Below are positions 7,095-14,201 of a stretch of DNA of 17,498 nucleotides, one piece after another. The notes below the pieces were generated by a model. The model was not told the DNA's origin and did not search any database. It saw only the letters and a list, made by a program, of their open reading frames with translations. The translations under genes were made by a program, and so were the position numbers. Position 1 is the stretch's first letter; each line of letters starts with the position of its first letter. The stretch covers positions 1 through 17,498 of the forward strand of contig CALFUE010000105.1 in the NCBI GenBank assembly GCA_937916345.1, read 5' to 3'. The DNA comes from an uncultured bacterium (lineage in GTDB: Bacteria > Bacillota > Clostridia > Lachnospirales > Lachnospiraceae).

Positions 7095-7558
7095 TTGCAA
7101 AGATCTCCTCCCATGCACTCACAAAGCGAATCGCAGATTACGAGCGTACAGATGTCATTCATGCAGGACCCGCCGCCTGTGGCCGGTGTTCTGCCATAAT
7201 TGCTGCTATACTGCCTGTAGGCATTTCTGTCATTATAAAATCCGTTTCCATTACCATTCTGATAACCGTTTTGGTAACCGTTTTGATAACCAAAACTGCT
7301 GTCATTTGAATATCCGCTGCCGGATCCGTCAGAATATCCAAAAGAGCTGTCATAGCCGTTCTTTCGCATATCCTGTATGTTCTCGTAGGCCTCCTGAACT
7401 TCCTTAAATTTCTCCTCGGCCAGATCGGCAAGCGGATTTCCGGCATTGGCATCTGGGTGATATTTTCTGGAGAGCTCGCGATATGCGCGCTTTACCTCGT
7501 CATCCGTAGCATATTTTGTTATCCCCAAAACCTCGTATGGATCTCTCATCTTTTTCAC
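7085..7558 (-). CDS. Small J-domain (DnaJ-like) protein with repeat linker and Cys-rich tail
   Basis: A 157-residue co-chaperone-like protein. The J domain spans about residues 6-65 and keeps the H-P-D motif (34-36), so it can probably stimulate an Hsp70 ATPase. Residues 68-125 are a low-complexity Gly/Asn/Tyr/Gln/Ser linker with tandem G-Y-Q-N units. The last 26 residues carry seven cysteines (132, 137, 142, 146, 148, 154, 156) around C-E-C-M-G-G-D-L-C. It lacks the zinc-finger and substrate domains of true DnaJ, so it is not the housekeeping DnaJ. The GTG start at 7558 has AAGGAG 4 bases before it; ATG 7549 is the alternative. The first 59 bases overlap the end of the DUF5685 gene, and its end overlaps the membrane protein gene. 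It may recruit Hsp70 to a membrane-linked client. Confidence 0.88.
   Translation of the reverse strand: MKKMRDPYEVLGITKYATDDEVKRAYRELSRKYHPDANAGNPLADLAEEKFKEVQEAYENIQDMRKNGYDSSFGYSDGSGSGYSNDSSFGYQNGYQNGYQNGNGNGFYNDRNAYRQYSSNYGRTPATGGGSCMNDICTLVICDSLCECMGGDLCKCI
7256..7291 (-). repeat. Three tandem 12-bp repeats in the J-protein linker
   Basis: Units at 7280-7291, 7268-7279 and 7256-7267 read GGTTAYCARAAY on the minus strand, each coding G-Y-Q-N. Differences are mostly at third codon positions, which suggests the peptide repeat is kept by selection or that the copies are not very recent. Confidence 0.8.
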
Positions 7559-8384
7559 TAATCTCCTTTGATTCAGCTATATCGTATTTCACCCAAACTC
7601 CGGCATAGATGATATTTTCAAGTATACCTCTGTATTCACCAGCGGGAAGGGAACGAAATATGCGGGCGACCCGTGCCATCTCACCCTCCATCATATCATA
7701 TATATGAGCCTTTATATTTTTTTTATCATTTTCAGGAATCAGATTTATGATATTGTAGCTGCCGCTTTTCCCGTCCTTTTCCCTGTCGTCCCAGGCGTCC
7801 ATTATATATATAAACCTGCCCAGATGAAAGCCAAGTCTTCTTAAGTATCTTTCATATCCGTCATTTCTGTAGGCAAAAATTTCTGAGAGCAGCCTGCCGA
7901 AACATCCGGCCACCCTTATTATATTAAGTTCGCACTCTCTCTCGTATTTTTTAAGTCTTTTCAGCTCGCGTCTTATCACCCTGCACTTTTCAGGGTACCT
8001 TTTTTTTGCCTTCTCATATACTCCTCTCAACATGATCTCTCCGGCATAAGCAGCAGGCTTTCTTTCATCTTCCATGTCATCCAGGAGCTTTTGATAGGCG
8101 AGTATCACGCTCATATCCGCGGCGTATTCCGACGCTTCGTTTTCTATGTGTATCCTTTTTTTATAAGGATGAGGAATACATATTTTTGCAGACAGCCTTC
8201 CCTCCATTGAATATATATCCGTGAGAAGTATCACGAGAAAGGTCATATCAAAGCTCAGCGTCATCCTGCCAAGGTATGAATAACTCTTCCCGAGGGCATC
8301 GCAGAGTCCGCAGTAAAATCCCCTGTAGGCCTCATATTCTTTTATCTTCATATCAGGCTTTCTGACCTGCACATATCCGTACAT
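7500..8384 (-). CDS. DUF5685 family protein
   Basis: A 294-residue, mostly helical cytoplasmic protein of the uncharacterised DUF5685 family of Firmicutes, recognised by the opening M-Y-G-Y-V-x-x-x-K-P-D-M-K-I-K-E-Y-E-A-Y and the C-G-L-C motif (25-28). Two acidic clusters stand out: D-D-M-E-D (102-106) in a helix after L-A-Y-Q-K-L-L, and D-A-W-D-D-R-E-K-D (196-204) followed by G-S-Y-N. Their form and spacing recall the paired Asp motifs of class I isoprenoid synthases; this is my inference, not an established function. ATG 8384 follows the channel stop by 3 bases and has no clear ribosome binding site, so translation may depend on the upstream gene. The last 59 bases overlap the J-protein gene. 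Confidence 0.82.
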   Translation of the reverse strand: MYGYVQVRKPDMKIKEYEAYRGFYCGLCDALGKSYSYLGRMTLSFDMTFLVILLTDIYSMEGRLSAKICIPHPYKKRIHIENEASEYAADMSVILAYQKLLDDMEDERKPAAYAGEIMLRGVYEKAKKRYPEKCRVIRRELKRLKKYERECELNIIRVAGCFGRLLSEIFAYRNDGYERYLRRLGFHLGRFIYIMDAWDDREKDGKSGSYNIINLIPENDKKNIKAHIYDMMEGEMARVARIFRSLPAGEYRGILENIIYAGVWVKYDIAESKEISEKDERSIRGFGDNKICYG

Positions 8385-8387
8385 TTT

Positions 8388-9587
8388 TTACACCATCAGA
8401 CTTTTTGCATCGGCGAGATGCTGTCTGGTGTAGAGGACTATGTCATCCCCCGCTCTCAAGACCAAATCTCCTCTGGGGATGATGGTTTTTCCGTTTCTTC
8501 TGATCATAACGATAAATGTCTGTCTGGAGATATCCAGATCCTTTATCATCTTTCCGTTCCATTCATGCTTTTCCTTGAGTTCGATTTCCTTCAGCGCTAT
8601 GTGCATATCATCCGCATAGCTCTCAGCCCCCAGCACGACAACATCGCCGGCTTTAAGGCACACATCACCCCTGGGCACAATCATCTCTTTTTTTCTGATA
8701 ACGGCTGCAATGATCATCTCCCTGGGGATGGCAAGCTCCTTTATCATCATACCCTTCCAGCTGTCTTTCTCACCTATGGGGATCTTGATAAAATGTATAT
8801 TCCTCTCCGCAGCCTCCTCGGAGAGCTGCTTCATCCTGCTGTACTGCTCTACGAATCCTGCGGAAATGATACCCGTGGGTATCGCCACTATCCCGACTCC
8901 AAGCATCGTTATGATTATTCCCAGAATCTGCCCCATGGGAGTAATGGGATATATATCACCGTAGCCCACCGTAAGGAGCGTTGCAGCCGCCCACCACATT
9001 CCGGAAAGCGCATTGTCGAAAACCTCTGGCTGAGCCGTATGCTCAACACTGTACATGCAAAGGCTCGACGCCACCATCAACATCAGCACAACAAATACTG
9101 ACGAAAGCAGCAGCCTCGCCTTGCTCTTTATGACCGCGGCAATGACATTCAATGAATCGAAATAGGCATTCACGCGGAATATCCTGAATATCCTGACAAC
9201 TCTGAATATTCTGAATGCCGCAACTCCCGTCGGGAAAAAAAACGGCATGTAATAGGGCACGCACGAGAGCATGTCCACGAGCCCGTTAAAGGAGAAGCTG
9301 TAACGCAGCAGCGCCATCAGCCGCGAATCTCCCGGGTACAAGAAATTACTGGTCCAAAGACGCAGGAGCCAGTCAAATGTAAAAAAGAATACAGTAACAG
9401 CCTCTGCTATGATCAGGATGTCACCGTATGTTTTCATTATATCGTCAAAAGTCACGAAAAGTGATACGATCAGGTTTACCACGATAAAGCCAAGATTTAC
9501 AATATCATAGGCTCTTCCGATAAAATCCTCATCGTATCCCACCTCTATAGCGTTGAATACCCTTTTCTTAAAGGATGTGCAGGTCAT
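8388..9587 (-). CDS. Voltage-sensor-type potassium channel with two C-terminal TrkA_C domains
   Basis: A 399-residue cation channel subunit. S1-S4 occupy about residues 25-145. S4 carries five arginines at every third position (R126, R129, R132, R135, R138), as in Kv voltage sensors. The pore follows, with the K+ filter T-V-G-Y-G-D (206-211) and an inner helix to about 247. After a short linker come two TrkA_C (RCK-C) domains, about 265-335 and 340-399, each with a P-R-G-D turn and an L-x-A-G-D motif; such domains usually bind a small ligand. There is no Rossmann RCK-N half, so ligand gating would rest on TrkA_C alone. ATG 9587 lies one base after the trpB2 stop, with a weak AAAGG upstream. 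The family is clear; the gating signal is unknown. Confidence 0.92.
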   Translation of the reverse strand: MTCTSFKKRVFNAIEVGYDEDFIGRAYDIVNLGFIVVNLIVSLFVTFDDIMKTYGDILIIAEAVTVFFFTFDWLLRLWTSNFLYPGDSRLMALLRYSFSFNGLVDMLSCVPYYMPFFFPTGVAAFRIFRVVRIFRIFRVNAYFDSLNVIAAVIKSKARLLLSSVFVVLMLMVASSLCMYSVEHTAQPEVFDNALSGMWWAAATLLTVGYGDIYPITPMGQILGIIITMLGVGIVAIPTGIISAGFVEQYSRMKQLSEEAAERNIHFIKIPIGEKDSWKGMMIKELAIPREMIIAAVIRKKEMIVPRGDVCLKAGDVVVLGAESYADDMHIALKEIELKEKHEWNGKMIKDLDISRQTFIVMIRRNGKTIIPRGDLVLRAGDDIVLYTRQHLADAKSLMV

Positions 9588-9588
9588 C

Positions 9589-10968
9589 TCACAAACCTTT
9601 GCGCTCTATTTTTGGAAGCTTTGAAAACGAAGAAAGCAGTTCCTCGTCTGTCGGTATAAAATCTCTCATGTCGTGGTCATTGTATTTCTGATATGCGACC
9701 ATATCGAAATATCCGGTTCCGGTAAGACCGAACACTATGGTCTTTTCCTCTCCGGTCTCCTTGCATTTCAAGGCCTCATCTATGGCGACTCTGATGGCAT
9801 GTGAGCTCTCGGGAGCCGGAAGGATACCCTCCACTCTCGCGAACATCTCCGCAGCATCGAATACTGCAGTCTGCTCCACGCTTCTTGCGGTTATCAGACC
9901 CTGGTCATAGAGTTCGGATACGACAGAGCTCATTCCGTGATATCTCAAGCCTCCCGCATGGTTTGCAGAGGGTATGAACTCGCTGCCCAGGGTATACATC
10001 TTTGCCAGAGGACACACATGACCGGTGTCACAGAAATCATAGGCATATCTGCCCCTGGTGAGACTCGGGCAGCTGGCAGGCTCTACCGCTATAATGTCAT
10101 ATTTATTCTCTCCCTTGAGCATCTCCCCTACAAAGGGTGCTATCAATCCGCCGAGATTTGATCCGCCGCCTGCGCAGCCGATTATCATATCGGCATTTAT
10201 GCCGTATTTATCCAAAGCGGCCTTTGTCTCAAGTCCGATCACAGACTGATGCAGCAGTACCTGTGAAAGCACTGAACCAAGCACATAGCGGTATCCCTCG
10301 TTCTTTACGGCTGCCTCGACCGCCTCGGAAATGGCGCAGCCGAGACTGCCTGTAGTTCCGGGAAACTGAGCGTTTATGCGCCTTCCTACCTCTGTATCCA
10401 TGGATGGAGAAGGTGTGACCGAAGCTCCGTAGGTTCTCATGACCTCGCGCCTGAATGGCTTCTGCTCGTACGAGACCTTTACCATATATACCCTGCAGTC
10501 CAAATCAAAATAAGCGCAGGCCATGGAGAGCGCCGTTCCCCACTGTCCGGCTCCCGTCTCAGTGGTCACGCCCTTTAAGCCTTGCTTCTTTGCGTAGTAA
10601 GCCTGGGCAATCGCCGAGTTCAGCTTGTGCGAGCCCGAAGTGTTGTTTCCTTCAAATTTGTAGTATATATGCGCCGGAGTGCCCAGCTTTTTCTCAAGGA
10701 AATACGCGCGCACCAGAGGTGACGGTCTGTACATCCTGTAGAAATCAAGTATCTCCCCCGGAATATCTATGTATGGCGTCACATCATCCAATTCCTGGGC
10801 GGCAAGTTCCGAACAGAATATCCCTGAGAGCTCCTCCTTTGTCACGGGCTGCAACGTCCCGGGGTTAAGGATGGGTGCAGGTTTTTTCTTCATGTCCGCC
10901 CGGACATTATACCATTTATCCGGCATCTCTTTTTCTTCAAGATATATCTTGTATGGGATCTCACTCAA
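9589..10968 (-). CDS. trpB2: Tryptophan synthase beta-like enzyme, TrpB2 type
   Basis: A PLP enzyme of the TrpB2 branch, which joins indole to an activated serine and usually acts without a tight TrpA partner. The 459 residues exceed TrpB1 (about 400) because of the N-terminal extension typical of TrpB2 (I-Y-L-x-E-x-E-M-P-D-x-W-Y-N). The PLP lysine is K115 in G-S-H-K-L-N-S-A, the catalytic Glu is E137 in E-T-G-A-G-Q-W-G (TrpB1 has Q-H-G), and the phosphate loop is G-G-G-S-N (267-271). The start is a TTG at 10968, chosen because GGAGG lies 8 bases upstream and it gives the family N-terminus. No other trp gene is near. It may salvage indole. It heads the long minus-strand operon. Confidence 0.92.
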   Translation of the reverse strand: MSEIPYKIYLEEKEMPDKWYNVRADMKKKPAPILNPGTLQPVTKEELSGIFCSELAAQELDDVTPYIDIPGEILDFYRMYRPSPLVRAYFLEKKLGTPAHIYYKFEGNNTSGSHKLNSAIAQAYYAKKQGLKGVTTETGAGQWGTALSMACAYFDLDCRVYMVKVSYEQKPFRREVMRTYGASVTPSPSMDTEVGRRINAQFPGTTGSLGCAISEAVEAAVKNEGYRYVLGSVLSQVLLHQSVIGLETKAALDKYGINADMIIGCAGGGSNLGGLIAPFVGEMLKGENKYDIIAVEPASCPSLTRGRYAYDFCDTGHVCPLAKMYTLGSEFIPSANHAGGLRYHGMSSVVSELYDQGLITARSVEQTAVFDAAEMFARVEGILPAPESSHAIRVAIDEALKCKETGEEKTIVFGLTGTGYFDMVAYQKYNDHDMRDFIPTDEELLSSFSKLPKIERKGL

Positions 10969-11000
10969 TTTAAGTACCTCCGATCGATTAATTGCTTCAT

Positions 11001-11020
11001 GTTGATTTTAGCATATCAAC
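11001..11020. promoter_or_regulatory. Inverted repeat over the trpB2 promoter -10 region
   Basis: GTTGAT (11001-11006) and ATCAAC (11015-11020) form a perfect 6-bp inverted repeat with 8 bases between, covering the -10 box. It could be a repressor operator, but arms this short also occur by chance. Confidence 0.3.
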
Positions 11021-11033
11021 TCTGTCTTGTCAC
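11005..11033 (-). promoter_or_regulatory. Promoter of the trpB2-to-ilvN gene run
   Basis: On the minus strand a GTGACA -35 box (11028-11033), a 17-base spacer and a TAAAAT -10 box (11005-11010) preceded by an extended TGC. Transcription would start near 10998, giving a leader of about 30 bases. The -35 box overlaps the stop codon of the upstream DUF6171-like gene. Confidence 0.65.
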
Positions 11034-11299
11034 CATTTTTTTGCCGGGCACACGCTTTTGACCGCGATTGCGCGGATCAGCACATAGCAGCCGCACTTCA
11101 GGCAGGTGTCTTCACTTCTTTTATCGCACTCCATACAAATATCAAGCCTGCGCCTGATAAGTTCATCCCCTGCCCTGTCATTTTCGTCCAACAGCAGATA
11201 GAGCTTTTCGGCGCAGGCTTGAATTTCCCCGCTTGTATCCTTTGCCAGTTCACACATCCGGCAAAATCTCAATTTTTCATCATCATTTCTCATACTCAT
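11030..11299 (-). CDS. Small cysteine-rich protein, DUF6171-like
   Basis: An 89-residue soluble protein with paired cysteines that look like metal (zinc) ligands: C13-x2-C16 near the N-terminus, C55-x2-C58, C66-x2-C69-x-C71 (C-L-K-C-G-C) and C84-P near the end, closing in K-K-W. This layout matches the small DUF6171 family of Clostridia as I remember it; the function is unknown. The start is uncertain between ATG 11299 and ATG 11293, neither with a good ribosome binding site. The gene begins inside the 3' end of the GH13 gene (overlap of 17 or 11 bases), so translation may be coupled to it. Its stop overlaps the -35 box of the next promoter. Confidence 0.75.
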   Translation of the reverse strand: MSMRNDDEKLRFCRMCELAKDTSGEIQACAEKLYLLLDENDRAGDELIRRRLDICMECDKRSEDTCLKCGCYVLIRAIAVKSVCPAKKW

Positions 11300-13142
11300 G
11301 GAGCAGCCACAAAAAGCCTCCCGGCGGTAAAGAGGCATATCCCACACCGGATATCTTTCCAGTCAAAAGATCCTTAAACTCCTCATGCTCGGAAGTATAG
11401 ATCTCCTGTGTCTGGAAGTCGAAATTGTAGCAGGCTATCAGCTTCCTGCCGTTCTTATACCGTCCTATCCCCAGCACATGATCATTTCCGGTCTCAACGA
11501 TCCAGACATCCGCATCCGAATCAAAGACATCATATTGTCTGTGAAGCTTTACCAGCTTCATGATCCCCCGGTATATCCTCCCCTCACGGGAAGTCTTCTT
11601 TCTTCTCTTTTCAGCTCCTTCCCAGTCAAAACGTCCTCTGTGTAGGTATCTGCTGTCGGCGGCCTTTAATGGATCATTGTGGTAGTCGTAGTCGTTTAAC
11701 TCTCCGATCTCGTCTCCGCTGTAGAGCACCGGCGGTCCGCTCAGGGTGAAGAGAAAGGCGTGGAGCATCAGATCATAGTCTATGCATCTTGCCAGCTTTT
11801 CCTCATCCCTCTCATACTCTGCCGCCTCTATGCCGCAGAGAGACGCAGTGGTGCCGCAGAGCCTGGCGTCTCCCAGAGTCGGGTCGTCGTTGTAGAGCTC
11901 ACCCCTGGCATCAGACTCGTAAATATGTCCCTGAAAATATTCGTTGAGGAACCTCTTGTGAGCAACCTCATTCACTCCGAAGCCTTTCAGGAAGTTGTAG
12001 TCAAGACCCCAGCCTATGTCGTCGTGGCATCTGAGATAATTCAGGAATATGTAGTCATTCGGAAGTGAGAAAACCTTTGCCAGCTGATCCTTCAACAGTC
12101 TCACATCCTTCGTTGCCACTGTGTGCCATGTTGAGGCCATGGTAGTGACATTATAGAGCATGTGGCACTCAGGCTTCTCCACCGTTCCGAAATACGGCAC
12201 CACCTCCCTCGGCTCCATTACAACCTCTCCCAGGAGCAGTGTGCCCGGAGCCACGATCTCTGCCGCTATTCTCATCATGCGCACCAGCGTGTGTACCTGC
12301 GGCAGGTTGCGGCAGTTCGTGCCCATTGTCTTCCATATGTAGGGAACTGCATCCAGACGGATTATATCCACTCCGCAATTGCACAGATAGAGCATGTTTT
12401 CCGTCATGTCGTTGAACACCACAGGATTGTGGTAATTCAAATCCCACTGGTAGGGATAGAAGGATGTCATAACAACCTTCCCCGCCTCATCGCACCAGGT
12501 GAAATTACCGGGAGCGGTAGTAGGAAATACCTGCGGCACAAATTTTTCGAACTGATTCGGTATATCCCAGTTGTCAAAAAAGAAATATCTCTCTTGAAAC
12601 TCCCTCTCGCCTCTTTTGGCTCTGATTGCCCACTCATGATCCTCACTGGTGTGGTTCATGACGAAATCCAGGCATACGCTGATACCCTCCGCGTGGCACT
12701 TGTCCGTGAGAGCCACCAGGTCATCTATGTTCCCCAGCTTTTCGTCGGTATTTCTGAAATCAGATACCGCGTAACCTCCGTCGCTCCTGCCCTCGGGACT
12801 CCTCAAAAGAGGCATGAGATGAAGATAATTTACCTTTGATTCTTTGATATAGTCGAGATGCCTTTCCACACCCTTTATGGTCTCTCCGAAGCAGTCCACA
12901 TACATAAGCATGCCGAGCATATCGTTTCCCTTGTACCAGTCCGGATCTGAAAGTCTCTCCTCGTCAAGCTTTTTTAGCGAGCTCTTTCTTTTATTAAAAC
13001 AGTCGCAGAGCATCCCGCAGAAATAATAAAATGCCTGCTCGTCATTATGATAAAGCTCCATGTAAAGCCATTTTAATTCGTCAAAATATTTGTCGATCCG
13101 CCCCTTGAAGACCGGATCCATTTTTTTTTCCTTCACTCCCAT
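11283..13142 (-). CDS. GH13 amylosucrase/sucrose hydrolase-like enzyme
   Basis: A cytoplasmic alpha-retaining glucosidase or transglucosylase whose sequence follows Neisseria polysaccharea amylosucrase closely. Amylosucrase splits sucrose into fructose and alpha-glucan; sister enzymes hydrolyse sucrose. The 619 residues compare with about 636 in that enzyme. Catalytic residues by alignment: nucleophile D264 (I-I-R-L-D-A-V), acid/base E306 (L-L-L-G-E-V-V), stabiliser D374 (R-C-H-D-D-I-G-W), plus H164 in V-M-N-H-T-S. The amylosucrase stretches Q-W-D-L-N-Y-x-N-P and Y-I-W-K-x-M-G-T-x-C-x-N-L-P-Q are present. There is no signal peptide. ATG 13142 has GGGGGAA nearby and leaves 3 bases after the ROK gene; ATG 13121 with AAGGA is also possible. 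Polymerase or hydrolase activity cannot be told from sequence. Confidence 0.9.
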   Translation of the reverse strand: MGVKEKKMDPVFKGRIDKYFDELKWLYMELYHNDEQAFYYFCGMLCDCFNKRKSSLKKLDEERLSDPDWYKGNDMLGMLMYVDCFGETIKGVERHLDYIKESKVNYLHLMPLLRSPEGRSDGGYAVSDFRNTDEKLGNIDDLVALTDKCHAEGISVCLDFVMNHTSEDHEWAIRAKRGEREFQERYFFFDNWDIPNQFEKFVPQVFPTTAPGNFTWCDEAGKVVMTSFYPYQWDLNYHNPVVFNDMTENMLYLCNCGVDIIRLDAVPYIWKTMGTNCRNLPQVHTLVRMMRIAAEIVAPGTLLLGEVVMEPREVVPYFGTVEKPECHMLYNVTTMASTWHTVATKDVRLLKDQLAKVFSLPNDYIFLNYLRCHDDIGWGLDYNFLKGFGVNEVAHKRFLNEYFQGHIYESDARGELYNDDPTLGDARLCGTTASLCGIEAAEYERDEEKLARCIDYDLMLHAFLFTLSGPPVLYSGDEIGELNDYDYHNDPLKAADSRYLHRGRFDWEGAEKRRKKTSREGRIYRGIMKLVKLHRQYDVFDSDADVWIVETGNDHVLGIGRYKNGRKLIACYNFDFQTQEIYTSEHEEFKDLLTGKISGVGYASLPPGGFLWLLHEYEK

Positions 13143-13145
13143 GGC

Positions 13146-14021
13146 TCATTCCCCCAGATATGCCAGCTCAGCCAGCCTGATTGCACCCATGATTCCCTGG
13201 TCATCGTGCAGACTCGCGGGAACAATGTAAGAATCCAGATCCGAGAGTTCTTTGGTCATTAAATAACCGCCCAGCTCTTTTTTTACATCCTCCCTTATCA
13301 TGGGGAAGAGCTTTTCAACATGCATAACGCCACCGCCCAGGATAATCCTCTTTGGAGACACAATAAGTATTATTGAAACGAGAGCCTGAGCGATATAATA
13401 GCTCTCTATCTCCCACGCCAGGTCATTGTCGCCGAGCTCCCTGGCGCTCTTTCCCCAGCGTTCCTCTAGGGCAGGTCCGCTGGCAAGCCCCTCGAGACAT
13501 GTTCCGTGGAAAGGACAATGACCCTTATAAGTATCCTTAGGATGTATGGTTAGTCTCATATGACCGAGTTCAGGATGGAGCATGCCGTGAACAAGCTTTC
13601 CGCCTGACATGATCCCGCCTCCGACTCCTGTTCCTATTGTAATGTATACCGCATCAGAGATCCCTTTTGAAGAACCGTAGGTGACCTCGCCCAGCAGAGA
13701 CCCGTTTACATCAGTATCGAATCCCATGGGAACATCTATATCCTTTTTTAATGTGCCCAGTAGATCAAAGTCGGCCCAACCCGGCTTCGGTGTCGATGTG
13801 ATATATCCGTATGTAGGTGAAGTTTTGTCGGGATCGATCGGTCCGAAGCTGGCTACTCCCAGCGCCGAAATACCCTTGTCCCTGAAGTAATCGATAATGC
13901 GGCGGATGGTCTCATCGGGAGACGTAGTAGGGATGGACACCTGATCCAATATGGATCCGTCCTGCTTTCCCAACGCACAGACCATCTTGGTTCCTCCTGC
14001 TTCAAGCGCACCAAAAATCAT
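13146..14021 (-). CDS. ROK family fructokinase
   Basis: Phosphorylates fructose (or a related hexose) with ATP in the cytoplasm. The 291-residue protein shows the ROK plan: first ATP loop G-A-L-E-A-G-G-T-K (4-12), catalytic base D104 in D-T-D-V-N-G, second phosphate loop G-T-G-V-G-G-G-I (130-137), and the zinc motif H154, C169, H172, C175 in H-P-E-L-G-H and H-C-P-F-H-G-T-C-L-E-G. The E-A-G-G-T-K-M start and H-C-P-F-H-G-T-C-L-E-G-L-A-S-G-P-A stretch are typical of fructokinases (ScrK/GmuE type) rather than glucokinases. ATG 14021 follows a strong GGAGG. The GH13 gene begins 3 bases after its stop, so fructose released there would be the natural substrate. Confidence 0.92.
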   Translation of the reverse strand: MIFGALEAGGTKMVCALGKQDGSILDQVSIPTTSPDETIRRIIDYFRDKGISALGVASFGPIDPDKTSPTYGYITSTPKPGWADFDLLGTLKKDIDVPMGFDTDVNGSLLGEVTYGSSKGISDAVYITIGTGVGGGIMSGGKLVHGMLHPELGHMRLTIHPKDTYKGHCPFHGTCLEGLASGPALEERWGKSARELGDNDLAWEIESYYIAQALVSIILIVSPKRIILGGGVMHVEKLFPMIREDVKKELGGYLMTKELSDLDSYIVPASLHDDQGIMGAIRLAELAYLGE

Positions 14022-14071
14022 AATGATCCTCCGTTTCCCGTCCCACTATATTTTTTTAGATTGCATTAATT

Positions 14072-14101
14072 AGTATGCTTAAAAGAACCTTTATTTGTCA
14101 A
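14072..14101 (-). promoter_or_regulatory. Promoter of the fructokinase-GH13 operon
   Basis: On the minus strand a perfect TTGACA -35 box (14096-14101), an 18-base spacer and a CATACT -10 box (14072-14077, 4 of 6 matches). The start would be near 14065, about 45 bases before the fructokinase ATG. The -10 is imperfect, so an activator may help. Confidence 0.5.
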
Positions 14102-14177
14102 GTACCTTTGTTTTGGTCATAAGTTTTTGTGCATTTTGTACTAAAACTGCAGTAGTTTTTTGTTTGTTATGTGAAAA

Positions 14178-14201
14178 TTTCTGTCAATCGGTTGACAGAA
14201 A
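14178..14201. promoter_or_regulatory. LacI-type operator palindrome
   Basis: Perfect 10-bp arms TTTCTGTCAA (14178-14187) and TTGACAGAAA (14192-14201) flank the centre TCGG. The core A-A-T-C-G-G-T-T has the central CpG pattern AANCGNTT used by LacI/GalR-family repressors, and its layout recalls sucrose-type (ScrR) operators. The right arm contains the -35 box of the binding-protein promoter, so a bound repressor would block RNA polymerase. The regulator gene is not in the window. Confidence 0.8.

Noticed and set aside
8418..9101. Long plus-strand open frame of 227 codons opposite the K+ channel gene
   Set aside because: It lies wholly antisense to a well-supported channel, has no family features and no ribosome binding site.
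10969..11029. Possible T-box or other riboswitch in the trpB2 leader
   Set aside because: The predicted leader is only about 30 bases, too short for a T-box, and no specifier or antiterminator motif is visible.
12162..12839. Plus-strand open frame of 225 codons opposite the GH13 gene
   Set aside because: It is antisense to catalytic-domain coding sequence, and its composition is typical of a mirror frame.
14143..14159. Inverted repeat AAAACT/AGTTTT with a 5-base loop upstream of the LacI-type operator
   Set aside because: The arms are only 6 bp in AT-rich DNA and do not overlap either promoter core, so it may be chance.
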